Position numbers and translations under genes: made by a program. Positions 1-7,918 of a stretch of DNA of 34,424 nt are shown in pieces (position 1 is the first letter of the stretch; each line of letters begins with the position of its first letter). Origin of the DNA: Streptomyces sp. ADI96-02. Lineage in GTDB: Bacteria; Actinomycetota; Actinomycetes; Streptomycetales; Streptomycetaceae. The stretch covers positions 5,568,172-5,602,595 of the forward strand of contig NZ_ML123034.1 of NCBI RefSeq assembly GCF_003846185.1, given 5' to 3'. The notes beneath the pieces were generated by a model. That model searched no databases. It worked only from the letters and a program-made list of their open reading frames with translations, and was not told the origin of the DNA.

Positions 1-46
1 CGCTCCGGCACCTGCTCCCGCCCGTGGACCGGGCGGGACCCGTGGA

Positions 47-2176
47 TCAGGCGGGAACGCTCGCCACGCCCTGCGCCAGGAACGGCTTGCCGCTCACCCG
101 CTGCGAGACGCCCTCGCGGTCCAGGTACGGCGTGATGCCGCCCAGGTGGAAGGGCCAGCCCGCGCCGGTGATCAGGCACAGGTCGATGTCCTGGGCCTCG
201 GCGACGACGCCCTCGTCCAGCATCAGGCCGATCTCCTGCGCCACCGCGTCGAGCACGCGGTCGCGGGTCTGCTCCTCCGTCAGGACGGTGTCGCCCTGCT
301 GGAGGAGGGCCGCTACCTCCGGGTCGAGGACCGGCGCGCCGGAGTCATGGACGTAGAAGCCGCGCTTGCCGGCCTTGACGACCGCCGCGAGGTTCCGCGA
401 GACGGTGAAGCGCTCCGGGAAGGCGCGGTTCAGGGTCTCGGAGACGTGCAGGCCGATGGCCGGGCCGACCAGCTCCAGGAGCACCAGCGGGGACATCGGC
501 AGGCCGAGCGGCTCGACGGCCCGCTCCGCGACCTCGACCGGGGTGCCCTCGTCGATGACGTTCTGGATCTCGCCCATGAAGCGGGTGAGGATGCGGTTGA
601 CGACGAACGCCGGGGCGTCCTTGACCAGCACGGCGGTCTTCTTCAGCTTGCGGGCCACGCCGAACGCGGTGGCCAGCGAGGCGTCGTCGGTCTGCTCGCC
701 GCGCACGATCTCCAGCAGCGGCAGGATCGCGACCGGGTTGAAGAAGTGGAAGCCGACGACCCGCTCGGGGTTCTTCAGCTTCGACGCCATCTCGGTCACC
801 GACAGCGAGGAGGTGTTGGTGGCGAGGATCGCGTGCGCCGGGGCGACCGCCTCGACCTCCGCGAACACCTGCTGCTTGACGCCGATCTCCTCGAAGACCG
901 CCTCGATGATGAAGTCCGCGTCCGCGAAGCCCTCGGCCTTGTCGAGCACACCGGAGACCAGGGCCTTCAGGCGGTTGGCCTTGTCCTGGTTGACGCGGCC
1001 CTTGGCGAGCAGCTTCTCGATCTCGGCGTGGACGTAGCCCACACCCTTGTCGACGCGCTCCTGGTCGATGTCCGTGAGGACGACCGGGACCTCCAGGCGG
1101 CGCAGGAACAGCAGCGCCAGCTGGCTGGCCATCAGGCCCGCGCCCACGACGCCGACCTTGGTGACCGGCCGGGCCAGGTTCTTGTCCGGTGCGCCGGCTG
1201 GGCGCTTGGCGCGCTTCTGGACCAGGTTGAAGGCGTAGATGCCGCTGCGCAGCTCGCCGCCCATGATCAGGTCCGCGAGGGCCCGGTCCTCGGCGTCGAA
1301 ACCGGCGCCCAGGTCGCCGTCCTTGGCCGCGGCGATGATGTCCAGCGCGCGGTAGGCGGCCGGGGCCGCGCCGTGCACCTTGGAGTCGGCGATGGCCCGG
1401 CCGCGCGCGACGGCCTGGTCCCAGGCGTCACCGCGGTCGACCTCGGCGCGCTCGACGGCGACCGAGCCGTTGAGCACCTGCGCGGTCCACACGAGCGACT
1501 GCTCCAGGAAGTCCGCACCCTCGAACAGCGCGTCGGCGATGCCGAGTTCGAAGACCTGCGCGCCCTTGAGCTGGCGGTTCTGGTTCAGCGAGTTCTCGAT
1601 GATCACCGAGACCGCGCGGTCCGCGCCGATCAGGTTCGGCAGGAGGGCGCAGCCGCCCCAGCCGGGCACCAGTCCGAGGAAGACCTCGGGCAGCGAGAAC
1701 GCCGGGAGCGCCTTGGAGACGGTGCGGTAGGTGCAGTGCAGACCGACCTCGACGCCGCCGCCCATCGCCGCGCCGTTGTAGTACGCGAACGTGGGGACCG
1801 CGAGGCCGGCCAGGCGGCGGAAGACGTCGTGGCCGCCCTTGCCGATGGCCAGCGCGTCCTCGTGGCGGCTCAGCAGCTCGACGCCCTTGAGGTCGGCGCC
1901 GACCGCGAAGATGAACGGCTTGCCGGTGAGGCCGACACCGGTGATCGAGCCCTCGGACGCCTCCTTCTCGACCTGGTCGATCGCGGCGTTCAGGTTCGCC
2001 AGGGACTGCGGTCCGAAGGTGGTCGGCTTGGTGTGGTCCAGGCCGTTGTCCAGCGTGATCAGGGCGAACCGCCCGGCCCCCGCCGGGAGGTCCAGGTGGC
2101 GCACGTGCGCCTGCGTGACGACCTCGCCCGGGAACAGCTCGGCCGCACCCTTCAGAAGCTCAGTGGTGGAGCTCAC
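47..2176 (-). CDS. fadB: Fatty acid oxidation complex alpha subunit (enoyl-CoA hydratase / 3-hydroxyacyl-CoA dehydrogenase)
   Basis: This 709-residue cytoplasmic protein carries out the hydration and NAD-dependent dehydrogenation steps of beta-oxidation. The N-terminal crotonase domain (about 1-300) has the two expected catalytic glutamates, E143 in GGGVEVG and E164 in LPEVFLG. A Rossmann NAD site (VGVVGAGLM, about 341-349) starts the dehydrogenase half, and H477 in GFHFFNP is the expected catalytic histidine; a C-terminal dehydrogenase domain follows. The GTG start at 2176 overlaps the stop of the upstream thiolase by 4 bp, so the two are translationally coupled. Length and domain order fit the trifunctional-enzyme alpha family. 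The function is confident; the chain-length preference cannot be read from the sequence. Confidence 0.95.
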   Translation of the reverse strand: MSSTTELLKGAAELFPGEVVTQAHVRHLDLPAGAGRFALITLDNGLDHTKPTTFGPQSLANLNAAIDQVEKEASEGSITGVGLTGKPFIFAVGADLKGVELLSRHEDALAIGKGGHDVFRRLAGLAVPTFAYYNGAAMGGGVEVGLHCTYRTVSKALPAFSLPEVFLGLVPGWGGCALLPNLIGADRAVSVIIENSLNQNRQLKGAQVFELGIADALFEGADFLEQSLVWTAQVLNGSVAVERAEVDRGDAWDQAVARGRAIADSKVHGAAPAAYRALDIIAAAKDGDLGAGFDAEDRALADLIMGGELRSGIYAFNLVQKRAKRPAGAPDKNLARPVTKVGVVGAGLMASQLALLFLRRLEVPVVLTDIDQERVDKGVGYVHAEIEKLLAKGRVNQDKANRLKALVSGVLDKAEGFADADFIIEAVFEEIGVKQQVFAEVEAVAPAHAILATNTSSLSVTEMASKLKNPERVVGFHFFNPVAILPLLEIVRGEQTDDASLATAFGVARKLKKTAVLVKDAPAFVVNRILTRFMGEIQNVIDEGTPVEVAERAVEPLGLPMSPLVLLELVGPAIGLHVSETLNRAFPERFTVSRNLAAVVKAGKRGFYVHDSGAPVLDPEVAALLQQGDTVLTEEQTRDRVLDAVAQEIGLMLDEGVVAEAQDIDLCLITGAGWPFHLGGITPYLDREGVSQRVSGKPFLAQGVASVPA

Positions 2177-3399
2177 TTGCTGCCTCCGTCGGTGTCGAAG
2201 TGCGGGTTCTCCCAGACGACCGTGGCGCCCATGCCGAAGCCGACGCACATGGTGGTGAGGCCGTAGCGGACCTCCGGCTGCTCCTCGAACTGCCGGGCCA
2301 GCTGGGTCATCAGCCGGACGCCGGAGGAGGCCAGCGGGTGGCCGTAGGCGATGGCGCCGCCGTACTGGTTGACGCGGGCGTCGTCGTCGGCGATGCCGTA
2401 GTGCTCCAGGAAGGCGAGCACCTGCACGGCGAACGCCTCGTTGATCTCGAAGAGGCCGATGTCCTCGATGGACAGACCGGCCTGGGCCAGCGCCTTCTCG
2501 GTCGCCGGGATCGGGCCGTAGCCCATGACCTCCGGCTCGACGCCGGCGAAGGCGTAGGAGACGAGGCGCATCTTGACCGGGAGGCCCAGCTCGCGGGCGA
2601 CGTCCTCGGCGGCGAGCAGGGACGCGGTGGCGCCGTCGTTGAGCCCGGCGGCGTTGCCCGCCGTGACCCGGCCGTGGGCGCGGAAGGGCGTCTTCAGGCT
2701 CGCCAGGGACTCCAGCGTGGTACCCGGACGCATCGGCTCGTCGGCGGTGACCAGGCCCCAACCCGTCTCGCCCGCCTCGGCGTTGGTGCGGCGCACCGAG
2801 ATCGGCACCAGGTCCTGCTGGATCTTGCCGTCGGCGTACGCCTTCGCGGCCTTCTCCTGCGAACGCACCGCGTACTCGTCGGCGCGCTGCTTGGTGATCG
2901 TGGGGTAGCGGTCGTGCAGGTTCTCCGCGGTCATGCCCATGAACAGGGCGGACTCGTCGACCAGCTTCTCCGACACGAACCGCGGGTTCGGGTCGACGCC
3001 CTCGCCCATCGGGTGGCGGCCCATGTGCTCGACTCCTCCGGCCACCACGACGTCGTACGCGCCGAAGGCGATGGAGCCGGCCGTCGAGGTGACGGCGGTC
3101 AGCGCGCCCGCGCACATGCGGTCGATCGAGTAGCCCGGGACGGACTGGGGCAGGCCGGCCAGGATTCCGGCCGTACGGCCGAGGGTGAGGCCCTGGTCGC
3201 CGATCTGCGTGGTCGCGGCGATGGCGACCTCGTCGATCTTCTTGGGGTCCAGGTCCGGGTTGCGGCGCAGCAGCTCCCGGATGGCCTTCACGACGAGATC
3301 GTCGGCGCGGGTCTCGTGGTAGATGCCCTTCGGGCCCGCTTTGCCGAACGGGGTGCGGACGCCGTCGACGAAGACGACGTCCCGGATGGTACGAGGCAC
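2173..3399 (-). CDS. fadA: Acetyl-CoA acyltransferase (thiolase)
   Basis: This 408-residue thiolase performs the last beta-oxidation step, cleaving 3-ketoacyl-CoA with CoA. The acyl-accepting cysteine is C96 in DRMCAGA, and the C-terminal catalytic residues are H354 in YGHPLASSG and C385 in MCVGFGMG. The NEAFA motif is at 320-324 and the GNAAGLNDGA loop at 248-257. The GTG start at 3399 is preceded by a strong GGAGGAG ribosome site 7 or so bases upstream. It is the first gene of a two-gene operon with the hydratase/dehydrogenase, joined by a GTGA overlap. A degradative rather than biosynthetic thiolase is favoured because of this partner. Confidence 0.95.
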   Translation of the reverse strand: MPRTIRDVVFVDGVRTPFGKAGPKGIYHETRADDLVVKAIRELLRRNPDLDPKKIDEVAIAATTQIGDQGLTLGRTAGILAGLPQSVPGYSIDRMCAGALTAVTSTAGSIAFGAYDVVVAGGVEHMGRHPMGEGVDPNPRFVSEKLVDESALFMGMTAENLHDRYPTITKQRADEYAVRSQEKAAKAYADGKIQQDLVPISVRRTNAEAGETGWGLVTADEPMRPGTTLESLASLKTPFRAHGRVTAGNAAGLNDGATASLLAAEDVARELGLPVKMRLVSYAFAGVEPEVMGYGPIPATEKALAQAGLSIEDIGLFEINEAFAVQVLAFLEHYGIADDDARVNQYGGAIAYGHPLASSGVRLMTQLARQFEEQPEVRYGLTTMCVGFGMGATVVWENPHFDTDGGSK

Positions 3400-3468
3400 G
3401 GTGGCTCTCCTCCAGGGTGCGGGATGGCACTGCTGCGGCGCACGCCCGGAGGCGTGCCGCCTGCCCTC

Positions 3469-3497
3469 ATGCTACTTGCGGGTAACCAGACTGCCCA
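3469..3497 (-). promoter_or_regulatory. Candidate housekeeping promoter for the fadA-fadB operon
   Basis: On the minus strand a TGGGCA -35-like hexamer (3492-3497) and a TAGCAT -10-like hexamer (3469-3474) are separated by 17 bases. They would start transcription about 65 bases upstream of the thiolase start. Each box matches the sigma-70 consensus at four of six positions. The call rests on spacing and position only. Confidence 0.4.
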
Positions 3498-3740
3498 CCC
3501 CCTGTGGCCGGAGCGTCGAAGGTCACACCGCTCCCCGGTGCGCCAGAGGGCTCCGGAGCGCCCGCCGGAGGGCCGCACGGACCTCGGGAACCTGGCGCGA
3601 TTTCGCTCCTGCCCTGCGGGCTTCGACGGCCGTCCGGACCGCCCGCGACTACGGTACGTGAATCAACGCCTCCGTTGGGGTGACGGCGGCGCGCCGGAGG
3701 ACGGACCCGCCGGGCCCCCGCCGCCCCGGAAACGCGAACA

Positions 3741-3762
3741 CCCCCGGGCCGACGGCCGGGGG
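3741..3762 (-). terminator. Hairpin downstream of the RNase D-like gene
   Basis: CCCCCGGGCC (3741-3750) pairs with GGCCGGGGG (3754-3762) around a three-base loop with one bulge. It lies 18 bases past the stop codon at 3780. On the minus strand a moderately T-rich run (TGTTCGCGTTT) follows. It fits a factor-independent terminator. Confidence 0.65.
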
Positions 3763-3779
3763 CGTTGGGGCGGCTCCGC

Positions 3780-5054
3780 TCAGGCGGGCTGGTCGAGCGC
3801 CCTGACCAGCAGCGGGGCGACCAGTTCGATCTGCCAGTGACGGGCGCCGTACTCGGCGAGGGTGTCCTCGACCGCGCCGGGCGTCGGGTTCTTCGGCGGC
3901 TCCCAGCACACCCGGCGCACGGTGTCCGGGGTGATCAGGTTCTCCTGGGGCATGTGGAGCCGTTCGGCCAGCTCCGACACGGCGGCACGGGCCGCCGAGA
4001 GCCGCGCGGCGGCGGCCGGGTCCTTGTCGGCCCACGAGCGCGGCGGGGGAGGTCCGGCGGGCTGCTGGCCGGGCTGCGGCAGCTCCGTCTCGGGAAGCGC
4101 GCGGGCCCGGTCCACGGCGGCCTGCCACTGCTCCAGCTGACGGCGGCCCATACGATGGCCGAATCCCGGCAGCGCGGTCAGCGCCTGGACGTTCACCGGC
4201 AGCGCGAGCGCCGCCTCGACGATGGCCGCGTCGCCGAGCACCTTGCCGGGGGAGACGTCGCGGCGCTGGGCGACCTGGTCGCGGGCGTTCCACAGCTCGC
4301 GCACGACCGCCATCTGACGGCGGCGGCGGACCTTGTGCATGCCGGAGGTGCGGCGCCAGGGGTCCTTGCGGGGCGGGGCGGGCGGGGCGGCGGCGATCGC
4401 GTCGAACTCCTCGCGGGCCCAGCCCAGTTTGCCCTGCCGCTCCAGCTCCTCCTCCAGCGCGTCGCGCAGGTCGATCAGGAGCTCGACGTCGAGCGCGGCG
4501 TAGCGCAGCCAGGGTTCGGGCAGCGGGCGGGTGGACCAGTCCACCGCGGAGTGGCCCTTCTCCAGGGCGTAGCCGAGGACGCTCTCGACCATGGCGCCGA
4601 GGCCGACCCGCGGGAAGCCGGCGAGGCGGCCGGCCAGCTCCGTGTCGAAGAGCGAGGTGGGGGTCATGCCTATGTCCCGCAGGCAGGGCAGGTCCTGGGT
4701 CGCGGCGTGCAGGATCCACTCGGCGGAGGAGAGGGCCGCGCCGAGACCGGAGAGGTCGGGGCAGCCGACCGGGTCGATCAGCGCGCTGCCCGCGCCCTCG
4801 CGGCGCAGTTGTACGAGATAGGCGCGCTGCCCGTAGCGGTAGCCGGAGGCGCGCTCGGCGTCGACGGCCACCGGGCCGCTGCCCGCGGCGAAGGCGGCGA
4901 TCACCTCGGCGAGGGCGTCGTCGGACGCCACCACCGGGGGAATGCCCTCGCGCGGTTCGAGCAAGGGGATCGGCGCCGGGGCGACGTCGTCCGGGGGGGC
5001 GCCCCCGGTGGTTCGCAGTGAAGTGTCTGCTGCGGTCTCTTGGGCGTCGGTCAC
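3780..5054 (-). CDS. rnd: RNase D-like 3'-5' exonuclease with HRDC domain
   Basis: This 424-residue protein has a DEDDy-type 3'-5' exonuclease domain. D65 and E67 lie in VAVDAER, D121 in ATQDLPCL, and Y185/D189 in YAALDV, which are the metal-binding and catalytic positions of the DnaQ/RNase D fold. An HRDC-like helical domain follows at about 235-315 (RRRRQMAVVRELWNARD, then the PGFG hairpin), and a second helical region ends the protein, as in RNase D. The family trims tRNA and other stable RNA 3' ends. The GTG start at 5054 has no ribosome site but sits 7 bases after a -10-like box, which suggests a leaderless transcript. It lies directly downstream of whiI. Confidence 0.88.
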   Translation of the reverse strand: MTDAQETAADTSLRTTGGAPPDDVAPAPIPLLEPREGIPPVVASDDALAEVIAAFAAGSGPVAVDAERASGYRYGQRAYLVQLRREGAGSALIDPVGCPDLSGLGAALSSAEWILHAATQDLPCLRDIGMTPTSLFDTELAGRLAGFPRVGLGAMVESVLGYALEKGHSAVDWSTRPLPEPWLRYAALDVELLIDLRDALEEELERQGKLGWAREEFDAIAAAPPAPPRKDPWRRTSGMHKVRRRRQMAVVRELWNARDQVAQRRDVSPGKVLGDAAIVEAALALPVNVQALTALPGFGHRMGRRQLEQWQAAVDRARALPETELPQPGQQPAGPPPPRSWADKDPAAAARLSAARAAVSELAERLHMPQENLITPDTVRRVCWEPPKNPTPGAVEDTLAEYGARHWQIELVAPLLVRALDQPA

Positions 5055-5060
5055 GTGTCA

Positions 5061-5066
5061 AGGGTA
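5061..5066 (-). promoter_or_regulatory. Candidate -10 box for a leaderless rnd transcript
   Basis: Minus-strand TACCCT ends 6 bases before the GTG at 5054, the distance expected if transcription starts at the G of the start codon. No Shine-Dalgarno-like run lies in front of the GTG. No convincing -35 box is visible. Confidence 0.35.
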
Positions 5067-5081
5067 TCTGTGTATGCGCGG

Positions 5082-5113
5082 CGCCCGTCGACGGAACGTT
5101 CCGTCGACGGGCG
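5082..5113 (-). terminator. 32-bp perfect palindrome between whiI and rnd
   Basis: The two 16-base halves are exact reverse complements, centred on AACGTT and flanked by GTCGAC repeats. In RNA this gives a long GC-rich hairpin about 55 bases past the whiI stop. It lies just upstream of the rnd promoter region. A terminator for whiI is the simplest reading; an operator for a dimeric regulator is an alternative. Confidence 0.6.
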
Positions 5114-5168
5114 GCCATGCGCGTATTCCAGCCGGAGGCGCATCGGTGCACGTCCTGGCCGGGTGCGG

Positions 5169-5831
5169 TCAGTGGATGATGCCCGTCCGCAGGGCGACGG
5201 CGACCATTCCGGCGCGGTCTCCGGTGCCCAGCTTGCGGGCGATGCGGGCGAGGTGCGACTTGACGGTCAGGGCGGAGAGGCCCATCGAGACGCCGATGGC
5301 CTTGTTGGACTGGCCTTCGGCGACCAGGCGGAGCACCTCCACCTCGCGGCCGGAGAGTTCGCGGTAGCCGCCCGGGTGGCTCGGGGACCCGGGGGGCCTG
5401 CGGTGCATACGGGCGGCGTTCGCGCCGATCGGGGCGACGCCGGGGCGGGTGGGGTGGCCGATGTTGGTTCGGGTGCCGGTGACGACGTACCCCTTCACTC
5501 CGCCCGCGAGGGCGTTGCGAACGGCGCCGATGTCGTCGGCGGCGGAGAGGGCGAGACCGTTGGGCCAGCCTGCGGCGCGGGTCTCGGACAGCAGGGTCAG
5601 CCCGGAACCGTCGGGCAGGTGGACGTCGGCAACGCAGATGTCGCGCGGGTTGCCGACGCGGGGGCGGGCCTCCGCGATGGACGACGCCTCGATGACGTCA
5701 CGTACTCCGAGGGCCCACAGATGGCGGGTGACGGTGGAACGGACGCGCGGGTCGGCCACGACGACCATGGCCGTCGGCTTGTTCGGGCGGTAGGCGACCA
5801 GGCTTGCGGGCTGCTCTAGGAGAACGGACAC
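5169..5831 (-). CDS. whiI: Atypical response regulator WhiI (sporulation)
   Basis: This 220-residue protein has a receiver domain (about 20-130) and a LuxR/FixJ-type helix-turn-helix (about 155-218, with the motif LSGREVEVLRLVAEGQSNKAI). The phosphorylation pocket is incomplete: the usual acidic pair is A26-D27, the acceptor position is D69, the Thr/Ser position is S96 and K113 is retained. D27 and D69 are the positions I recall as discussed for Streptomyces coelicolor WhiI, which supports both the identity and the GTG start at 5831. A perfect AGGAGG lies four bases upstream. WhiI is known to act with BldM in late aerial-hypha development. A sigma-WhiG-type promoter lies upstream. The gene order with RNase D, DUF3000 and hemE also fits whiI as I remember it. 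Confidence 0.88.
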   Translation of the reverse strand: MSVLLEQPASLVAYRPNKPTAMVVVADPRVRSTVTRHLWALGVRDVIEASSIAEARPRVGNPRDICVADVHLPDGSGLTLLSETRAAGWPNGLALSAADDIGAVRNALAGGVKGYVVTGTRTNIGHPTRPGVAPIGANAARMHRRPPGSPSHPGGYRELSGREVEVLRLVAEGQSNKAIGVSMGLSALTVKSHLARIARKLGTGDRAGMVAVALRTGIIH

Positions 5832-5835
5832 CAGG

Positions 5836-5841
5836 CCTCCT
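5836..5841 (-). promoter_or_regulatory. Ribosome binding site deciding the whiI start
   Basis: A consensus AGGAGG on the minus strand lies four bases before GTG 5831. The next in-frame ATG (codon 22) has no comparable site. The spacing is slightly short. Confidence 0.6.
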
Positions 5842-5912
5842 GGGGGGAGTGGCGGGACGGGGCCGGCTCGGGGATGAAGCCGGGGCGAACCGTGCTTGAA
5901 GGGTCATTGACC

Positions 5913-5940
5913 TCTTCGGCAGCAGACCCGTCCTCCTTTA
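5913..5940 (-). promoter_or_regulatory. sigma-WhiG-type promoter of whiI
   Basis: On the minus strand TAAA (5937-5940) is followed after 16 bases by GCCGAAGA (5913-5920). The sigma-WhiG consensus is TAAA, a 15-16 base gap, then GCCGATAA, so the -35 box is perfect and the -10 box matches at six of eight positions. Transcription would begin about 75 bases before the whiI start codon. Transcription of whiI is known to depend on whiG in S. coelicolor. Confidence 0.75.
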
Positions 5941-6042
5941 GGGGAAGATCACGATTTGGTGAGTAACAATTCGGGCAAATAGGACGCGCGATCGATTGTA
6001 CGAAAAGAGAGCCGGTACCTGTGCGATACGGGTGACGGAGCG

Positions 6043-6699
6043 TTACGAAACCTGTGGCCCGCGCCGCTGCGGCAACGTCACCACCGCCGCGTCCGCCGGA
6101 TCCGACGGCGGCAGCCCGGCGATCTGGCAGAGCAGATCGCCCCAGGCCATCAGATGTGACGCCGTGTCGGGCACCCCCGTGCGCCCTTCGCGCGGCGTCC
6201 ACGAGGCCCGGATCTCGATCTGCGTCGCCGGACGGCGCGCGGACAGCGCGCCGAAGTAGTGCGATCCGGCGCGCGTCACGGTCCCGCCGGCCTCCCCGTA
6301 CGACAGGCCCCGCGCGTCCAGCGCACCCGTCAGCCAGGACCAGCACACCTCCGGGAGCAGCGGGTCCGCCGCCATCTCCGGCTCCAGCTCCGCCCTCACC
6401 AGCGTCACCAGCCGGAAGGACCCCTTCCAGGCGTCGTGCCCCGACGGGTCGTGCAGCAGCACCAGCCGCCCGTCCGCGAGATCGTCCTCGCCGTCGACCA
6501 CCGCCGCCTCCAGGGCGTACGCGTGCGGCGCGAGGCGCTGGGGCGGCTTGGTCGACTCCACCTCCAGCTCCGGCCGGAGCCGTGCGGAGCGCAACGCGTC
6601 GACCGCCGACCGGAACGCGCGCGGGACTGAACCCTCCGCGCCGTCCTTGCCGTCAGCGCCATCGGATCGATCGGAGAACTGTCCCTGAGCCGGAGCCAT
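6043..6699 (-). CDS. DUF3000 family protein
   Basis: This 218-residue cytoplasmic protein is recognised as the DUF3000 family, usually encoded next to hemE in streptomycetes. It has a disordered, charged N-terminus (1-25), then a compact alpha/beta body with conserved-looking segments such as LVLLHDPSGHDAWKGSFRLV (about 80-99) and EIRASWTPREGR near the end. It has no signal peptide, membrane segment or catalytic motif that I can name. The ATG start at 6699 diverges from hemE across about 90 bp. The whiI gene follows on the same strand after 211 bp but has its own promoter. Function unknown. Confidence 0.75.
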   Translation of the reverse strand: MAPAQGQFSDRSDGADGKDGAEGSVPRAFRSAVDALRSARLRPELEVESTKPPQRLAPHAYALEAAVVDGEDDLADGRLVLLHDPSGHDAWKGSFRLVTLVRAELEPEMAADPLLPEVCWSWLTGALDARGLSYGEAGGTVTRAGSHYFGALSARRPATQIEIRASWTPREGRTGVPDTASHLMAWGDLLCQIAGLPPSDPADAAVVTLPQRRGPQVS

Positions 6700-6791
6700 G
6701 CCGGGAAGAGTAGGCGGAAGCCGCGCCTCGCGCAGGCAGGGACACCCGTGCGGGGCCGGGCTCCTTCACCGTGCGTGCGAAGATTCTGTGC

Positions 6792-7877
6792 GTGAGTGCC
6801 AACGACAGCCCTTCGGGCCAGCAGACGACGACCTCGGCCGGCCGCGCCGCCACCCACGACTCGGCGTTCCTCCGGGCCTGCCGCCGCGAGCCCGTGCCGC
6901 ACACGCCGGTCTGGTTCATGCGGCAGGCGGGGCGCTCGCTGCCCGAGTACCTCAAGGTCCGCGAGGGCATCGCGATGCTCGACTCGTGCATGATGCCGGA
7001 GCTGGTCACCGAGATCACGCTCCAGCCCGTGCGCCGCCACAAGGTCGACGCCGCGATCTACTTCAGCGACATCGTCGTCCCGCTCAAGGCCATCGGCATC
7101 GACCTGGACATCAGGCCCGGCGTCGGCCCTGTCATCGCGGAGCCGATCCGCACCCGCGCCGACCTCGCCCGGCTGCGCGACCTCACGCCCGACGACGTCC
7201 CGTACGTCACCGAGGCCATCGGCATGCTCACCGCCGAGCTGGGCGAGACCCCGCTCATCGGCTTCGCCGGAGCGCCCTTCACGCTCGCCAGCTACCTCGT
7301 CGAGGGCGGCCCGTCGCGCAACCACGAGCGCACCAAGGCCATGATGTACGGCGACCCGCGGCTCTGGGCCGACCTGGTCGACCGGCTCGCCGAGATCACC
7401 GCGGCCTTCCTCACCGTCCAGATCGAGGCCGGCGCCTCCGCCGTCCAGCTCTTCGACTCCTGGGTCGGCGCGCTGGCCCCCGCGGACTACCGCCGCTCCG
7501 TGCTCCCCGCCTCCGCCAAGGTCTTCGACGCCGTCGCCGCACACGGCGTCCCGCGCATCCACTTCGGCGTCGGCACCGGCGAACTGCTCGGCCTGATGGG
7601 CGAGGCCGGCGCGGACGTCGTCGGCGTCGACTGGCGGGTCCCGCTGGACGAGGCCGCCCGCCGCGTCGGCCCCGGCAAGGCGCTCCAGGGCAACCTCGAC
7701 CCCGCGGTGCTGTTCGCGCCGACCCCGGCGGTCGAGGAGAAGACCCGCGAGGTGCTGGACGCCGCCGCCGGACTGGAGGGCCACATCTTCAACCTGGGCC
7801 ACGGCGTCATGCCGTCCATGGACCCCGACGCGCTCACCCGGCTCGTGGAGTACGTGCACACCCAGACCGCCCGCTGA
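6792..7877 (+). CDS. hemE: Uroporphyrinogen decarboxylase
   Basis: This 361-residue enzyme decarboxylates the four acetate side chains of uroporphyrinogen III to give coproporphyrinogen III. It has the family signatures PVWFMRQAGRSLPEY near the N-terminus, GFAGAPFTLASYL in the middle and HFGVGTGELL plus LQGNLDP in the C-terminal half. The GTG at 6792 was chosen because the protein then begins SANDSPSG and a -10-like AAGATT (6780-6785) sits 6 bases before it, consistent with leaderless expression. An in-frame GTG at 6771 is the alternative. The gene diverges from the DUF3000 gene and converges on a flavoprotein gene across a strong palindrome. Confidence 0.95.
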   Translation: MSANDSPSGQQTTTSAGRAATHDSAFLRACRREPVPHTPVWFMRQAGRSLPEYLKVREGIAMLDSCMMPELVTEITLQPVRRHKVDAAIYFSDIVVPLKAIGIDLDIRPGVGPVIAEPIRTRADLARLRDLTPDDVPYVTEAIGMLTAELGETPLIGFAGAPFTLASYLVEGGPSRNHERTKAMMYGDPRLWADLVDRLAEITAAFLTVQIEAGASAVQLFDSWVGALAPADYRRSVLPASAKVFDAVAAHGVPRIHFGVGTGELLGLMGEAGADVVGVDWRVPLDEAARRVGPGKALQGNLDPAVLFAPTPAVEEKTREVLDAAAGLEGHIFNLGHGVMPSMDPDALTRLVEYVHTQTAR

Positions 7878-7883
7878 GCCCGC

Positions 7884-7909
7884 GCCGCAGGGGGGCGCCC
7901 CCCTGCGGC
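7884..7909. terminator. Bidirectional terminator palindrome between hemE and the flavoprotein gene
   Basis: A perfect 26-bp palindrome (halves GCCGCAGGGGGGC and GCCCCCCTGCGGC) lies 6 bases past the hemE stop and 9 bases past the stop of the convergent gene. It can serve both transcripts. Confidence 0.75.
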
Positions 7910-7918
7910 CCTCCGGCC

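Larger units (their letters stand above)
3400..3779. other. 380-bp gene-free stretch between fadA and the RNase D gene
   Basis: The stretch holds the fadA ribosome site and candidate promoter at its left side and the RNase D terminator hairpin at its right side. The open frames crossing it look like shadows of the flanking genes, without a ribosome site or family resemblance. I see no further gene here. Confidence 0.6.

Noticed and set aside
47..3430. A single 1127-residue minus-strand frame spanning both beta-oxidation genes
   Set aside because: The upstream half is the out-of-frame shadow of the thiolase gene. The real dehydrogenase starts at GTG 2176, where family homology and the 4-bp overlap begin.
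5826..5831. GGACAC at the whiI start as a WhiA-type site
   Set aside because: The core motif GACAC is too short to mean anything here, and it overlaps the start codon.
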